The notes under the pieces: model-generated | Database searches by the model: none | The model's input: the letters and a program-made list of their open reading frames with translations, nothing else | What the model was told of the DNA's origin: nothing | In this document: positions 8,843 to 18,303 of the stretch, in pieces | Numbering within the stretch: the stretch's first letter is position 1 | Layout: every line of letters starts with the position of its first letter | DNA from: Glutamicibacter sp002979865 | Lineage (GTDB): Bacteria; Actinomycetota; Actinomycetes; Actinomycetales; Micrococcaceae | Assembly: GCF_050030965.1 (NCBI RefSeq) | Contig: NZ_CP188297.1 | Coordinates: forward strand, 682,001 to 746,000 | Length of the DNA: 64,000 bases | Direction: 5' to 3' | Program-made: the position numbers and the translations under genes

Positions 8843-9100
8843 GTGTACTCGAACGGCAAGAACACTGCCCATTCCGGTGAAGGCCGCCTTGTCGGCAATA
8901 TCGTCAACCTCGTGATCTTCTTCGTGATGTTCTCGGCTGGCGTCTACACCTTGGGCTACTGGACCCTTGAGGTTGCTTGGTGGCCGACCCTGGTCAGCTT
9001 CGCTCTGATGTTCCTGGCTTTCGCTATCCCGATGCACCTGATGGGTCGCGCGGAAAAGGCTGAGGATCTGGTTGCGGCAGCTAACGCCCACCAGAATTAA
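8843..9100 (+). CDS. Small two-helix membrane protein
   Basis: An 85-residue protein starting at GTG with AAGGAG at ideal spacing. Two hydrophobic segments (around residues 19-38 and 48-68) are separated by a short Trp-rich turn (TLEVAWWPTL), giving a hairpin with both ends probably in the cytoplasm. It follows deoC by 35 bp and ends at a very strong terminator, so it is likely the last gene of the punA-pgmB-deoC transcript. No known function is recognised. It might be a regulator of a transporter or a general envelope protein; the sequence does not say. Confidence 0.8.
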   Translation: MYSNGKNTAHSGEGRLVGNIVNLVIFFVMFSAGVYTLGYWTLEVAWWPTLVSFALMFLAFAIPMHLMGRAEKAEDLVAAANAHQN

Positions 9101-9111
9101 TTAGAACTTTT

Positions 9112-9155
9112 CAAGAGAGGGAAACCCGTGTCCGGGTTTCCCTCTCTTGCGTTTA
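9112..9155 (+). terminator. Strong intrinsic terminator
   Basis: A perfect 17-bp stem (9112-9128 with 9133-9149) with a 4-nt loop TGTC, followed by CGTTTAAG. It closes the nucleoside-catabolism transcript. The hairpin is symmetrical and would also form on the other strand. Confidence 0.88.
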
Positions 9156-9184
9156 AGCTGCCTTGCCTCGCTTAGACTGGCCCC

Positions 9185-9679
9185 ATGGAATCATGGGATC
9201 AGCGCATCGAAGAATTCTGGAACTCAGCCAATGGCAAACGCTCTGAACAGTTGCGCACCGAACTGGCACTCCTGGTGCAGGGCAAGGATCCGCAGGATCC
9301 GCGGGTGCTCTTCGAGGTCGCGTCCCTGCACGACTACCTAGGGGAAGAAGAACAAGCGGTCGGCCCCTACCGGGCGGCACTGGAAGCTGGGCTGGAAGCG
9401 CCAAGGCACGATGAAGCGCTGCTCCAGCTAGCCAGCACGCTGCGCAATCTCGGGCAGCACACCCAGTCCATCGAACTGTTGCAGCAGATCACTGCCGATT
9501 CACCGATCTTTACCGACGCCCAGGCCTTCCTGGTTCTGGCCCTGCACGATGCCGGGCAATCCACCGAAGCGGTCCAGCTGGCGGTCAGCGCATTAGCGCG
9601 CCATGCCTCGCTCTACGCCCGGGCGATCAAGGGCTACGCCGGAGAACTGGCCTCGCCTGCTGCCTCGGGCCAGCGGTAG
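9185..9679 (+). CDS. Tetratricopeptide-repeat protein
   Basis: A 164-residue all-helical protein with no signal or membrane segment. Helix pairs with TPR spacing are visible: VLFEVASLHDYLGEEEQAVGP, then EALLQLASTLRNLGQHTQ, then AFLVLALHDAGQSTEAV. Two to three TPR units follow an N-terminal acidic helix. Such repeats form a groove that binds peptides or other proteins. The ATG at 9185 sits 36 bp after the terminator stem. Its partner is unknown. It is convergent with mfd, whose stop is 60 bp away. Confidence 0.8.
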   Translation: MESWDQRIEEFWNSANGKRSEQLRTELALLVQGKDPQDPRVLFEVASLHDYLGEEEQAVGPYRAALEAGLEAPRHDEALLQLASTLRNLGQHTQSIELLQQITADSPIFTDAQAFLVLALHDAGQSTEAVQLAVSALARHASLYARAIKGYAGELASPAASGQR

Positions 9680-9739
9680 CAAACGCCGGCCAGCAGCCTG
9701 CCGGAAAAGGCATGCTACTGGCCCGCGAGTTCAACCGAA

Positions 9740-12700
9740 TCAGTCCTTTGCTGCCGGTGCGGGTGTTGGCTCGAAAATAGCGTAGAGCAGCTTCTCCGCC
9801 CACTCCAGGATCTCCCCGTCGGCCAAGTCCCGTCCGCCAATGGGCGAGGTCTTGGGCTTCGGGATGAAGATCGAATTCAGCGCCGGCTTGTTCGCAGCCC
9901 CCGGGTACAGGCGTTCCAAGCGCACCTGGCGCGAAGCTGGCAGGTCTTCAATTCTGGCCGGAGCCAGCTTGATGTGGTTGCCGACCTGCTGGATATCATG
10001 CAGCCCCGCAGCACGCGCGCGAATACGCAGGGCCGCCACGCGCATGAGGTTCTCCACCGGAGTTGGAAGCTTGCCATAGCGATCCACCAGCTCATCGCGG
10101 ACTTCACCCAGCGCCTCGTCGGTCTCGGCCTGGGCAATGTTGCGATAGGCTTCCAAACGCAGTCGTTCACCAGGTACATAGTCGTGTGGCAGGTGGGCAT
10201 TGACCGGCAGGTCAATCTTCATCTCGGCGGCTTCTTCCTCGCCTTCGCCCTTGTAATCGGCCACGGCCTCGCCTACCAGGCGCAGGTACAAGTCGAAGCC
10301 CACACCGGCGATATGCCCGGACTGCTCGCCACCCAGCAGATTACCGGCTCCACGCAGTTCCAGGTCCTTCATGGCCAGCTGGTAGCCGGAGCCAAGCTCG
10401 TTGTGCGCGGCAACGGCTTTCAGGCGCTCCAGGGCGACCTCCCCCAGCGGTTTCTCTACATCCCACAGGAAGTAGGCGTAGGCACGCTCACGGCCGCGCC
10501 CAACGCGCCCGCGCAGCTGGTGCAGCTGGGACAGGCCGTAGTTGTTCGCGCGGTCCACAATCAGCGTGTTCGCATTGGAAATATCCAGGCCGGTTTCGAT
10601 GATGGTGGTGGAGACCAGCACGTCGAATTTCTTCTCCCAGAAGTCCTGGATGATCCGCTCCAGCCGGGATTCGCTCATCTTGCCATGGGCTACCTCCACG
10701 CGCGCTTCGGGGGCCAGCTCGCGCAATTCGGCCGCCACCCGCTCAATGGAGCTGACCCGGTTGTGCACGAAGAACACCTGGCCATCACGCATCAGCTCAC
10801 GCTTGATGGCCGCGGAAATCTGCTTGTCGCTGCGTGGACCCACGTAGGTCAGCACCGGATGGCGTTCTTCGGGCGGGGTCGCCAAGGTGGAGGTTTCGCG
10901 GATGCCGGTCAGCGACATCTCCAAGGTACGCGGGATCGGGGTGGCGCTCATCGCCAGCACATCCACGTTGGTGCGCATCTTCTTGAGCTCTTCCTTGTGC
11001 TCCACTCCGAAGCGCTGTTCCTCGTCAATGATGACCAGGCCCAGGTTCTTGAACTCCACGTTCTTGGAGAGCAGGCGGTGGGTGCCGATGACAATATCCA
11101 CGCTGCCGTCCTTGAGGCCGGCCAGGATTTCCTTGGATTCCTTGGCGCTCTGGAAACGCGAGAGGGTCTTCACGCGGACCGGGAAGCCCGAATAGCGTTC
11201 GGTGAAGGTCTGGTGGTGCTGGGAAGCCAGCAGGGTGGTAGGAACCAGCACGGCAACCTGCTTGGAGTCCTGGACGGCCTTGAAGGCGGCGCGAACCGCG
11301 ATTTCGGTTTTGCCAAAGCCCACGTCACCGGAAATCAACCGGTCCATCGGGATTTCCTTCTCCATATCGGATTTCACCTCGTTGATGGCGGTGAGCTGAT
11401 CCGGAGTCTCGATGAACGCGAAGGCTTCCTCCAGCTCGTTCTGCCACGGGGTGTCTGATGCGAAGGCGTGGCCACGGCTGGCCATGCGTGCCGAGTAGAG
11501 CTTAATCAGGTCGCCAGCAATTTCCTTGACGGCCTTGCGCGCCTTGGACTTGGTGCTGGCCCAGTCCGAACCGCCCATTTTGGACAAGGTCGGCGCTTCG
11601 CCGCCGACATACCGGGTGACCATATGCAGCTGGTCCATCGGGACGAACAGACGGTCCCCCGGGGCTCCGCGCTTGGAAGAGGCGTACTCCGCCACCAGGT
11701 ACTCGCGCTTGGCATCCTTGCCCGAGCCATTGACCTTGCGGGCCACCAGCTCGACGAACTTGCCGATGCCGTGCTGTTCGTGGACGATGTAGTCCCCGGC
11801 CTGCAGGCTCAGCGGATCAACGGCATTGCGCTTGCGCTTGACCGTCAGCTTGCGGCCCTTGCGGTTCGGGTACGCGCTGGAGCGGCCCAGCAAGTCTGCT
11901 TCGGTGAGCAGTCCCAGCTTCAGTTCCTCGAAGACAAACCCGCGGCCGGCGGTGGCCTGGGTGATCTCGATCAGTCCAGCGGTGGGTTCCGCGGACAGGT
12001 CATCCACCCTGTGTGCCGGGATCTTGAACTCGGCGAAAAGCTCCGAGAGGCGGGCTGCCGGGCCGGGACCCTCGGTAGCCACGACGAAACGCCATTGGTC
12101 CTTGACGCGTCCGGCGATGAATTCCATCATCGCCTCGATGTCGCCCTGGTAGCCGTGCGGTTCACGGGCCGGGACACGGATGGTGGCCGCGCCCAAATCC
12201 AGCTCGTCATCGGCACCCAGGGAGGTAATAGCCCACCAGGAAACCTTGGCGGCTTGTGCGTGTTCTACTGTTTCTGCCAGCGAGGCAAAATCGCCGGTAG
12301 CCAGCTTTCGCTCGGAATCCGCGGTGGTCAGATCCAACGGAGCGCTGGCTCCATCCGAAGCCGAAGCCCACGCGGCAGCCAGGAATTCGGCATTGGTGGC
12401 GTTCAGGTCATGCGCGCGGGCGCGCACGCGCTCTGGCTCCATCACCAGCGCAATGGACGATTCCGGCAACAAGGACAGCAGCGGAACCATCTTGTCCACC
12501 AGCAGCGGAGCCAAGGATTCCATGCCTTCAACAGCGATGCCGCCGGCAATCTTGGTGAGCATTTCCTGGGCCGCCGGGAAATGGTTCTTCAGATTCGCTG
12601 CCCGGCTCATCACCTGCGGGGTGATGAGCATTTCACGGCAGGGCGTGGCAATGATCCGGGTGGGACCGGGATCATCAGTGGACCGCTGATCTGCGATGGC

Positions 12701-13354
12701 GAAGAATCGCATCGAGTCGATCTGGTCCCCGAAGAAATCAATGCGGACCGGATGGTCCAATGTCGGCGGGAAAACATCGATGATGCCACCACGCACCGCA
12801 AACTCGCCGCGGTGCGTCACCATGTCCACTCGGGCATAAGCCGCAGCAGCCAAGTCCTTGATGACTTTATCGAAGCCCGGCTCGGCATCCAGTTCCAGGA
12901 TGACCGGGCGCAATTCGCCAAGGCCGGCGACCAACGGCTGCAGCACGGCACGAATTGGAGCAATGATGATGTTTAGGCTCTCATCCCGGTCGTGCAGGCG
13001 GCGCAGCACTTCCAGGCGGCGTCCCACGGTATCGCTTCGCGGCGACAAGCGCTCATGGGGCAAGGTTTCCCAAGAAGGGAACTCGGCGATCTGGCCTGCC
13101 GGGAGGTAGGCACCCAGTGAGCTGGAGACTTCTTCGGCTTCACGGCCGGTCGCGGTGACGATGAGCGTCACCCCCGAATGCTTGCTTTCACGCAGCGCCT
13201 GGCTGATATGCGCCGAGAGGATCGGTCGCATGCCCTGCGGGGCCGCGATTTCCAGCTCTTCGCTGCGCGTCGGGTAGTCATGAGCTGCGCGTTGCCCAAT
13301 ACGCCTGAAGGAAGGTTCCTCGCGCAGGAAATCATGAAGTCCGCTTAGGCTCAT
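9740..13354 (-). CDS. mfd: Transcription-repair coupling factor
   Basis: A 1204-residue ATP-driven DNA translocase that removes RNA polymerase stalled at lesions and recruits the UvrABC nucleotide-excision system. The N-terminal UvrB-homology region (YPTRSEELEIAAPQG, then SPRSDTVGRRLEVLRRL), the CarD-like RNAP-interaction domain (DYIVHEQHGIGKF), Walker A GDVGFGKTE, Walker B-like DEEQRFG, SAT-type motif AMSATPIPRT and the helicase motif QLRGRVGRG appear in order, followed by the C-terminal TRCF domain. I place the start at ATG 13354 (MSLSGLHDF) because GAGAGGA lies about 11 nt upstream; the open frame reaches 13396. Full length for the family. Confidence 0.96.
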   Translation of the reverse strand: MSLSGLHDFLREEPSFRRIGQRAAHDYPTRSEELEIAAPQGMRPILSAHISQALRESKHSGVTLIVTATGREAEEVSSSLGAYLPAGQIAEFPSWETLPHERLSPRSDTVGRRLEVLRRLHDRDESLNIIIAPIRAVLQPLVAGLGELRPVILELDAEPGFDKVIKDLAAAAYARVDMVTHRGEFAVRGGIIDVFPPTLDHPVRIDFFGDQIDSMRFFAIADQRSTDDPGPTRIIATPCREMLITPQVMSRAANLKNHFPAAQEMLTKIAGGIAVEGMESLAPLLVDKMVPLLSLLPESSIALVMEPERVRARAHDLNATNAEFLAAAWASASDGASAPLDLTTADSERKLATGDFASLAETVEHAQAAKVSWWAITSLGADDELDLGAATIRVPAREPHGYQGDIEAMMEFIAGRVKDQWRFVVATEGPGPAARLSELFAEFKIPAHRVDDLSAEPTAGLIEITQATAGRGFVFEELKLGLLTEADLLGRSSAYPNRKGRKLTVKRKRNAVDPLSLQAGDYIVHEQHGIGKFVELVARKVNGSGKDAKREYLVAEYASSKRGAPGDRLFVPMDQLHMVTRYVGGEAPTLSKMGGSDWASTKSKARKAVKEIAGDLIKLYSARMASRGHAFASDTPWQNELEEAFAFIETPDQLTAINEVKSDMEKEIPMDRLISGDVGFGKTEIAVRAAFKAVQDSKQVAVLVPTTLLASQHHQTFTERYSGFPVRVKTLSRFQSAKESKEILAGLKDGSVDIVIGTHRLLSKNVEFKNLGLVIIDEEQRFGVEHKEELKKMRTNVDVLAMSATPIPRTLEMSLTGIRETSTLATPPEERHPVLTYVGPRSDKQISAAIKRELMRDGQVFFVHNRVSSIERVAAELRELAPEARVEVAHGKMSESRLERIIQDFWEKKFDVLVSTTIIETGLDISNANTLIVDRANNYGLSQLHQLRGRVGRGRERAYAYFLWDVEKPLGEVALERLKAVAAHNELGSGYQLAMKDLELRGAGNLLGGEQSGHIAGVGFDLYLRLVGEAVADYKGEGEEEAAEMKIDLPVNAHLPHDYVPGERLRLEAYRNIAQAETDEALGEVRDELVDRYGKLPTPVENLMRVAALRIRARAAGLHDIQQVGNHIKLAPARIEDLPASRQVRLERLYPGAANKPALNSIFIPKPKTSPIGGRDLADGEILEWAEKLLYAIFEPTPAPAAKD

Positions 13355-13594
13355 GGGGGTTCGGGTCCTCTCATGCAGACGCTTGGCCGGGTGCATTCAT
13401 ACTGTATTACGTCGAAACGACACCACGAACGCCGACCGTAAATGTTTTTCCACGGCCGGAAACGTCAATATGCTGTTTTGGGTGCAGTCCTAGCCTACCC
13501 AATGCGGCTTTGCAGATAGTGTTAATACTGTCCGTTGCCGGGCCTGCGATTTCGTTGCCCGGCCACTTAGATTTCCAGATTGGGATTAGCTTTC

Positions 13595-14089
13595 ATGGCA
13601 TTGAACGCAAGCACTCAGATCGCCCACCCTGCAGACCAGGTCATCGCTACGCTTAGCGATCGTGGCTTTGCCGAGCACCTGACCAAGGTCGCCAACGGTT
13701 CCTTGACCGATTTCTCCGTGAACGGCGATACCGCAGGCGCCTTCACCGTGACCACCGTTCGTTCGGTCCCCACCGATCGCGTTCCGGATATCGCCCGCAA
13801 GTTCGTTGGCGCGACCATCGAGATCACCCAGGTAGACCAGTGGACAGCACCAGATGCTGCCGGCAACCGCTCGGCTACGGTAAAGATCTCCGTTGCCGGT
13901 GTTCCGGTGACCGTCAGCGGCACCGAACAGCTCAAGGCCCAGGGCGAAACTTCCGAATTCTCCATCGACGCCAAGGTTTCCTCGTCGATTCCATTCATCG
14001 GCGGCAAGTTGGCTTCGGCTGCGGAGCCTTACCTGGGCAAGGCACTGAATTTGCAGGCTGCTCAGGTCAATGCCTGGCTTTCGAAATAA
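13595..14089 (+). CDS. DUF2505 family protein
   Basis: A 164-residue protein matching the actinobacterial DUF2505 family: early pattern STQIAHPADQVIATLSD, central VDQWTAPDAAGNRSA and C-terminal IGGKLASAAEPYLGKAL. The fold is expected to be START/SRPBCC-like, a hydrophobic cavity between a curved sheet and a long C-terminal helix, usually for binding a lipid-like ligand; no ligand is known. I choose ATG 13595 over the upstream TTG at 13580. It lies divergent from mfd across about 240 bp. Confidence 0.85.
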   Translation: MALNASTQIAHPADQVIATLSDRGFAEHLTKVANGSLTDFSVNGDTAGAFTVTTVRSVPTDRVPDIARKFVGATIEITQVDQWTAPDAAGNRSATVKISVAGVPVTVSGTEQLKAQGETSEFSIDAKVSSSIPFIGGKLASAAEPYLGKALNLQAAQVNAWLSK

Positions 14090-14258
14090 GCCACTCCGAA
14101 TAGTTACGTTTCACATTCAGTCCGGGACGTGCGATTTCTCGCAAAGCGTCCGGGGATTTGTGCTCTGAAGCACTGTTCGCGCTAGGGTTGGTGACAGGTG
14201 TGCCGGGAAGTCTGGTCGGCGAGAAATATTCATTTAACGAAGTAAGCGAGTTAAAAGC

Positions 14259-15608
14259 ATGACCCAAACTCCGTCTTCGGGTTCCAGCAAGAACCTGTTT
14301 TCGCGCCCCAGTTATAAAGAATCGGTCCGTATCGGCGATATCCTGCGCAAGGAGACCGTCGGTGGCATGGTTCTCATCGCCGGCGCTTTGCTGGCGTTGG
14401 TTTGGGCTAACACCCCGTTGCGCGAGTCCTACTTCGCTCTGCGTGATTTCCACTTCGGACCGACCCTTTTCGGTGTGGATCTGAATCTGTCCATCGGCCA
14501 CTGGGCTGCCGATGCTCTGCTGGCGGTGTTCTTCTTCCTGACCGGCTTGGAGCTGAAAAAAGAATTCGTCATTGGCGATCTGCGCAATGCGAAAACGGCA
14601 GCCGTACCGGTAGCGGCCGCTTTTGGCGGCGTGCTGGTGCCGGCATTGATCTTTGTCGCTATCGCTTCCATGTCCGGTGGCGGTGAGTTGTTGCGTGGCT
14701 GGGCCATTCCAACCGCAACAGACATTGCGTTCGCCGTGGCTGTGCTCGCGGTGATTGGTTCGGCGCTTCCCGCAGCGCTGCGCATCTTCCTGCTGACTCT
14801 GGCTGTAGTCGATGACCTGATCGCTATTGTCATTATCGCCGTCGTATTCACCGATGACCTGAAGCTGTCCTACCTGGGCCTGTCGCTGATCCCCATCATT
14901 CTCTTCACGGTCCTTGCCCGTTTCCTTGGCAAGTTCTTCGCCAAGCGTGCGTGGGCCGCGTGGGCAATCCTGCTGCCGCTGGGTGTCATTACCTGGATCT
15001 TCGTCTTCGGCTCCGGCATCCACGCCACCATCGCCGGTGTGGTCTTGGGCTTCTGTGTCCCGGTCAAGCGCACCGATGGCCGTGACGGCATCGGCCTGGC
15101 TGAACGATTCGAGCACCGTTTCCGCCCGCTGTCCTCCGGCATATGCATTCCCATCTTCGCCTTCTTCGCCGCCGGCGTGACCGTGATTTCCCCTGACAAT
15201 GGCAGCGGCGGCCTGCTCACCGATCCGGTGTTCTGGGGCATCGTGCTGGGTCTGGTGCTCGGCAAGCCGATCGGCATTATGGGCTCGACCTGGGTGCTGA
15301 CCCGGTTCACCAAGGCCTCGCTGGACAAGGATGCCCGCTGGGGCGACCTGCTGGGTGTCACGTTGCTGGCAGGTATCGGTTTCACCGTATCCCTGCTGGT
15401 CTCCGAATTGTCCTTCGGGTTGGAGTCGGCGCACTATGAGCATGCCAAGGTAGCAATCCTGGCTGGTTCATTCGTTGCCGCGATCCTCGGTGCCCTGTGG
15501 CTGATTCCCCGTAACCGCCGATACAAGGTCATCCACGAGCGCGAGACCCGCGATGCCGATAAGGATGGCATCCCTGATGTGTACCAGCAGGACGACGAAG
15601 GAAAGTAG
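14259..15608 (+). CDS. nhaA: Na+/H+ antiporter NhaA
   Basis: A 449-residue inner-membrane antiporter with 12 predicted helices. The ion-binding Asp pair is in TLAVVDDLIAIVII, and the NhaA-typical GGVLVPALIFVAI, PTATDIAFAVAVLA and DLLGVTLLAGIGFTVSL segments are present. NhaA exports Na+ or Li+ in exchange for protons and is active at alkaline pH. The C-terminal 40 residues form a charged cytoplasmic tail (RETRDADKDGIPD). It stands alone, with about 170 bp upstream and a strong terminator downstream shared with convergent sufU. Confidence 0.95.
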   Translation: MTQTPSSGSSKNLFSRPSYKESVRIGDILRKETVGGMVLIAGALLALVWANTPLRESYFALRDFHFGPTLFGVDLNLSIGHWAADALLAVFFFLTGLELKKEFVIGDLRNAKTAAVPVAAAFGGVLVPALIFVAIASMSGGGELLRGWAIPTATDIAFAVAVLAVIGSALPAALRIFLLTLAVVDDLIAIVIIAVVFTDDLKLSYLGLSLIPIILFTVLARFLGKFFAKRAWAAWAILLPLGVITWIFVFGSGIHATIAGVVLGFCVPVKRTDGRDGIGLAERFEHRFRPLSSGICIPIFAFFAAGVTVISPDNGSGGLLTDPVFWGIVLGLVLGKPIGIMGSTWVLTRFTKASLDKDARWGDLLGVTLLAGIGFTVSLLVSELSFGLESAHYEHAKVAILAGSFVAAILGALWLIPRNRRYKVIHERETRDADKDGIPDVYQQDDEGK

Positions 15609-15626
15609 CCTTCTGGAATCCTGAAG

Positions 15627-15678
15627 AAATAGCTCGGGCGCCGGCTTCCACATGTGGAAGCCGGCGCCCGAGCTATTT
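15627..15678. terminator. Bidirectional terminator, perfect 52-bp palindrome
   Basis: Positions 15627-15678 are an exact palindrome centred between 15652 and 15653, giving a stem of about 24 bp with a minimal loop. It begins with AAAT and ends with ATTT, then GGTTTTG on the plus strand. It lies between convergent nhaA and sufU. Confidence 0.9.
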
Positions 15679-15688
15679 GGTTTTGCTA

Positions 15689-16141
15689 CTATTTGCGGGC
15701 CTCGTGCATGGCGACCTCAGCGGCTACCCAAGCGAGCATTGCGCACTTGACGCGTGCGGGGAACTTGGAGACGCCGACGAAGGCAGCGGCGTCTTCCAGC
15801 ACCTCTTCATCCGGCTGGAAGTTTCCCTTGGAGCGCATCATCTCGCGGAAATAGTCCCGCTTTCCAAGAAATTCTTCCTTGGTCAGTTCAGGCAGCATCT
15901 CGGCCAGCACCGAAGCAGAGGCCATGGAGATGGAGCAGCCATCGCCTTCCCAGCTCATCGAAGTGAAATGCTCCTGGCCATCGAGCTCTACGCGGACACG
16001 GATCTGGTCGCCGCAGATCGGGTTGTGCTGGTGGGACTCGCCGTGCAGCAATCCTTCGGTGGTCTCGACCAGCGGCGAACCGATACGGCGCTTCGAGTGG
16101 TCCAAGATGACCTGTTGGTATAGCTGATCCAATTCGTTCAT
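15689..16141 (-). CDS. sufU: Fe-S cluster assembly sulfur-transfer protein SufU
   Basis: A 150-residue SufU/NifU-N type protein that accepts persulfide sulfur from SufS. The three conserved Cys are in NPICGDQI, WEGDGCSIS and RVKCAMLAW, with the Asp of CGDQI completing the zinc/active site. It directly abuts sufS: the ATG begins at the base next to the sufS stop, which indicates translational coupling. The rest of the actinobacterial suf cluster (sufB, D, C and a regulator) is not in the window. Confidence 0.94.
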   Translation of the reverse strand: MNELDQLYQQVILDHSKRRIGSPLVETTEGLLHGESHQHNPICGDQIRVRVELDGQEHFTSMSWEGDGCSISMASASVLAEMLPELTKEEFLGKRDYFREMMRSKGNFQPDEEVLEDAAAFVGVSKFPARVKCAMLAWVAAEVAMHEARK

Positions 16142-17443
16142 TTAAACTCCAAAGTATTCGCGCACGGAGCTCAAGGCCTCAAGCAGGGCCTTGATGTCTT
16201 CTTCCGTGTTGTACAGATAGGTGCTGGCGCGGGTCGTGGAATTCACGCCCAGGGCGCGGTGCAGCGGCTGCGCACAGTGGTGGCCCACGCGTACCGCAAT
16301 GCCGCGCGAGTCGAGGTACTGGCCGACATCATGCGGGTGCACCCCGATCACTTCAAACGGGACAGTACCGATACGCTGCGCGTCGGCCGGACCGAAAACG
16401 CGCACGCCTTCGATTTTCGAGATGCCCTCATAGAGCATCGCTCCGAGGTGCTCTTCCCAGGCCGCGATACGGCCCATGCCGATTTCATCCAGGTAGCTGA
16501 CTGCGGTAGCCAAGCCGTGGGTCTGGGCGATGCGCTGGGTACCGGCCTCGAAACGCTGCGGCGATGGCATGTACTCTGCGTGCTCCATGTCCACCACGGT
16601 GATCATCGATCCACCCGTGAGGAACGGTGGCATTGCGTTGAGCAGTTCTTCACGCCCGTAGAGTGCGCCGATTCCGGTTGGGCCGAGCATCTTGTGGCCG
16701 GAGAAGGCCATGAAGTCAACGTCCAGGGCTTTCACGTCGACCGGCAGGTGAGGCACGGACTGGCATCCGTCCAGCACGGTCAGGGCGCCGACCTTGCGGG
16801 CAGCGTCAACGAACTTCTGGGTATCGGTGATGGTGCCCAGCACATTCGAAACGTGGGTGAAGGCAACGAGCTTGGTTTTCTCGGTAACCAGCTCATCAAG
16901 CAATTCGTAGCGCAGTGCACCGTCTTCGGTGACGGGCACATAGCGCAGCGTAGCACCGGTGCGGAAAGCCAGTTCCTGCCACGGGATCAGGTTCGCGTGG
17001 TGTTCAAGTTCGGTGGTGAGGATTTCATCGCCCGGGCCCAAGCGGAATCGGGCCGCGGCCTCTCCCCCGCGCCCCAAGGAGGCATTGGACATCGAGTAGC
17101 TGATCAGGTTCAGCGCTTCGGTGGCATTGGCAGTCCACACCAGTTCGTTGGTGCGTGCACCGATGAACTTGGCGACCTTCTCGCGTGCTTCCTCATAGAT
17201 CTCGGTAGCTTCAACTGCCAAGGAATGCGCACCGCGGTGTACTGCTGCGTTGGCGTTCTCGTAGTAGTGCTGCTCGGCTTCATAGACGCAACGCGGCTTC
17301 TGGCTGGTGGCGCCGGAGTCCAGGTACACAACGTCAACGCCGTTGACTTGGTGCTCCAGAATTTCAAAGTCGGCCTTGATGCGCTCAACTTCTCCAGCTG
17401 TCAACGCCTCAAGGGCTTCTGGCTGACCGGTCATCGTGTGCAC
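16142..17443 (-). CDS. sufS: Cysteine desulfurase SufS
   Basis: A 433-residue PLP enzyme that removes sulfur from cysteine for Fe-S assembly. Visible are VYLDSGATSQKP near the N-terminus, HHANLIPWQ (cofactor-stacking His), DGCQSVPHLPVDVKALDVDF, the PLP Lys in FSGHKMLGPTGIGAL and the persulfide Cys in VRVGHHCAQPLH. The open frame reaches 17557, but GGAGG lies 5 nt before GTG 17443, which I take as the start; ATG 17434 is three codons later. It forms an operon with sufU. A possible DtxR-type iron box lies about 117 bp upstream. Confidence 0.93.
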   Translation of the reverse strand: MHTMTGQPEALEALTAGEVERIKADFEILEHQVNGVDVVYLDSGATSQKPRCVYEAEQHYYENANAAVHRGAHSLAVEATEIYEEAREKVAKFIGARTNELVWTANATEALNLISYSMSNASLGRGGEAAARFRLGPGDEILTTELEHHANLIPWQELAFRTGATLRYVPVTEDGALRYELLDELVTEKTKLVAFTHVSNVLGTITDTQKFVDAARKVGALTVLDGCQSVPHLPVDVKALDVDFMAFSGHKMLGPTGIGALYGREELLNAMPPFLTGGSMITVVDMEHAEYMPSPQRFEAGTQRIAQTHGLATAVSYLDEIGMGRIAAWEEHLGAMLYEGISKIEGVRVFGPADAQRIGTVPFEVIGVHPHDVGQYLDSRGIAVRVGHHCAQPLHRALGVNSTTRASTYLYNTEEDIKALLEALSSVREYFGV

Positions 17444-17559
17444 GTGGTCCTCCGAATAATTGTCATGGATGCCGGACAGGCCGTGGCAAAGAATCGTCAC
17501 AGGCCTATTAGGCAAGGGGTACATTGGGTAATTATTCCACTCCGGGCCTCGAAGCACAT

Positions 17560-17578
17560 CTAAGTTAGGCCTTAGTAA
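17560..17578 (-). promoter_or_regulatory. Possible DtxR/IdeR-type iron box upstream of sufS
   Basis: The 19 bases CTAAGTTAGGCCTTAGTAA agree with the IdeR/DtxR consensus TTAGGTTAGGCTAACCTAA at 13 positions, best in the left half. Iron control of a cysteine desulfurase gene would make sense. The right half is weak and the motif is short, so this is only a candidate. Confidence 0.3.
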
Positions 17579-17691
17579 GGAACGCCTCGGTCCATAGCTT
17601 TCCTAATTTAATGAAGTCGAGGACCTCTGCGGACCGTTCAAGTCCCCAGCGGTCCCCGCTTGGCTTCACCGCGCCCCATAGGGATCAGCGG

Positions 17692-18273
17692 TCAGCTAAT
17701 ATGGAATTTTGCCTGGGCAGCTTCCAATCCCGAGTTCATCAGCAATTCCACTGCGTCAGCGCAATTGTCGATCAGAAACGGAAGATCGGCCTTTTCGGTC
17801 TTGGAGAAGTCCTGCAAAACCCATTTGGCAGTATCCATGCGGCCCGGAGGGCGCCCAACGCCTGCGCGCACGCGCAGGTAGTCCTTGGAGCCCATGGCCT
17901 TTGAGATATCCCGCAGGCCGTTATGCCCGCCTTCACCGCCACCGCGCTTGAGCTTGATGGTATCGAAGGGAATGTCAATCTCGTCGTGCACGACAATCAG
18001 CCGGGCGGCATCGATTCCGAAGAACTTCGCCGCGTTAGCTACCGGCCCGCCCGAAAGATTCATGAAAACCATGGGCTTGGCCAGCACGATGCGTGGACCG
18101 CCAACCCCCATGCGTCCTTCGACAACCTGGGAACGCGAGGAGTGGGTCTTGAATTTCGAGCCGACTCGATGTGCCAGCTCATCGAGCACCATCTGCCCGA
18201 TATTGTGTCTATTGCCAGCGTAGCCGGACCCGGGGTTCCCGAGTCCGGCTACGAGCCAAGTTCCATCACTCAT
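17692..18273 (-). CDS. pth: Peptidyl-tRNA hydrolase
   Basis: A 193-residue enzyme that releases peptides from prematurely dropped peptidyl-tRNA. It begins with GLGNPGSGYAGNRHNIGQ, holding the active-site Asn and catalytic His, followed by KPMVFMNLSG and VVHDEIDIPF (catalytic Asp) and KRGGGEGGHNGLRDI. Length is normal. It follows rplY by 30 bp on the same strand, the common actinobacterial pairing. Confidence 0.95.
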   Translation of the reverse strand: MSDGTWLVAGLGNPGSGYAGNRHNIGQMVLDELAHRVGSKFKTHSSRSQVVEGRMGVGGPRIVLAKPMVFMNLSGGPVANAAKFFGIDAARLIVVHDEIDIPFDTIKLKRGGGEGGHNGLRDISKAMGSKDYLRVRAGVGRPPGRMDTAKWVLQDFSKTEKADLPFLIDNCADAVELLMNSGLEAAQAKFHIS

Positions 18274-18303
18274 GATGCTCAGCTAAAACCTAGTTCGCTG
18301 TAA

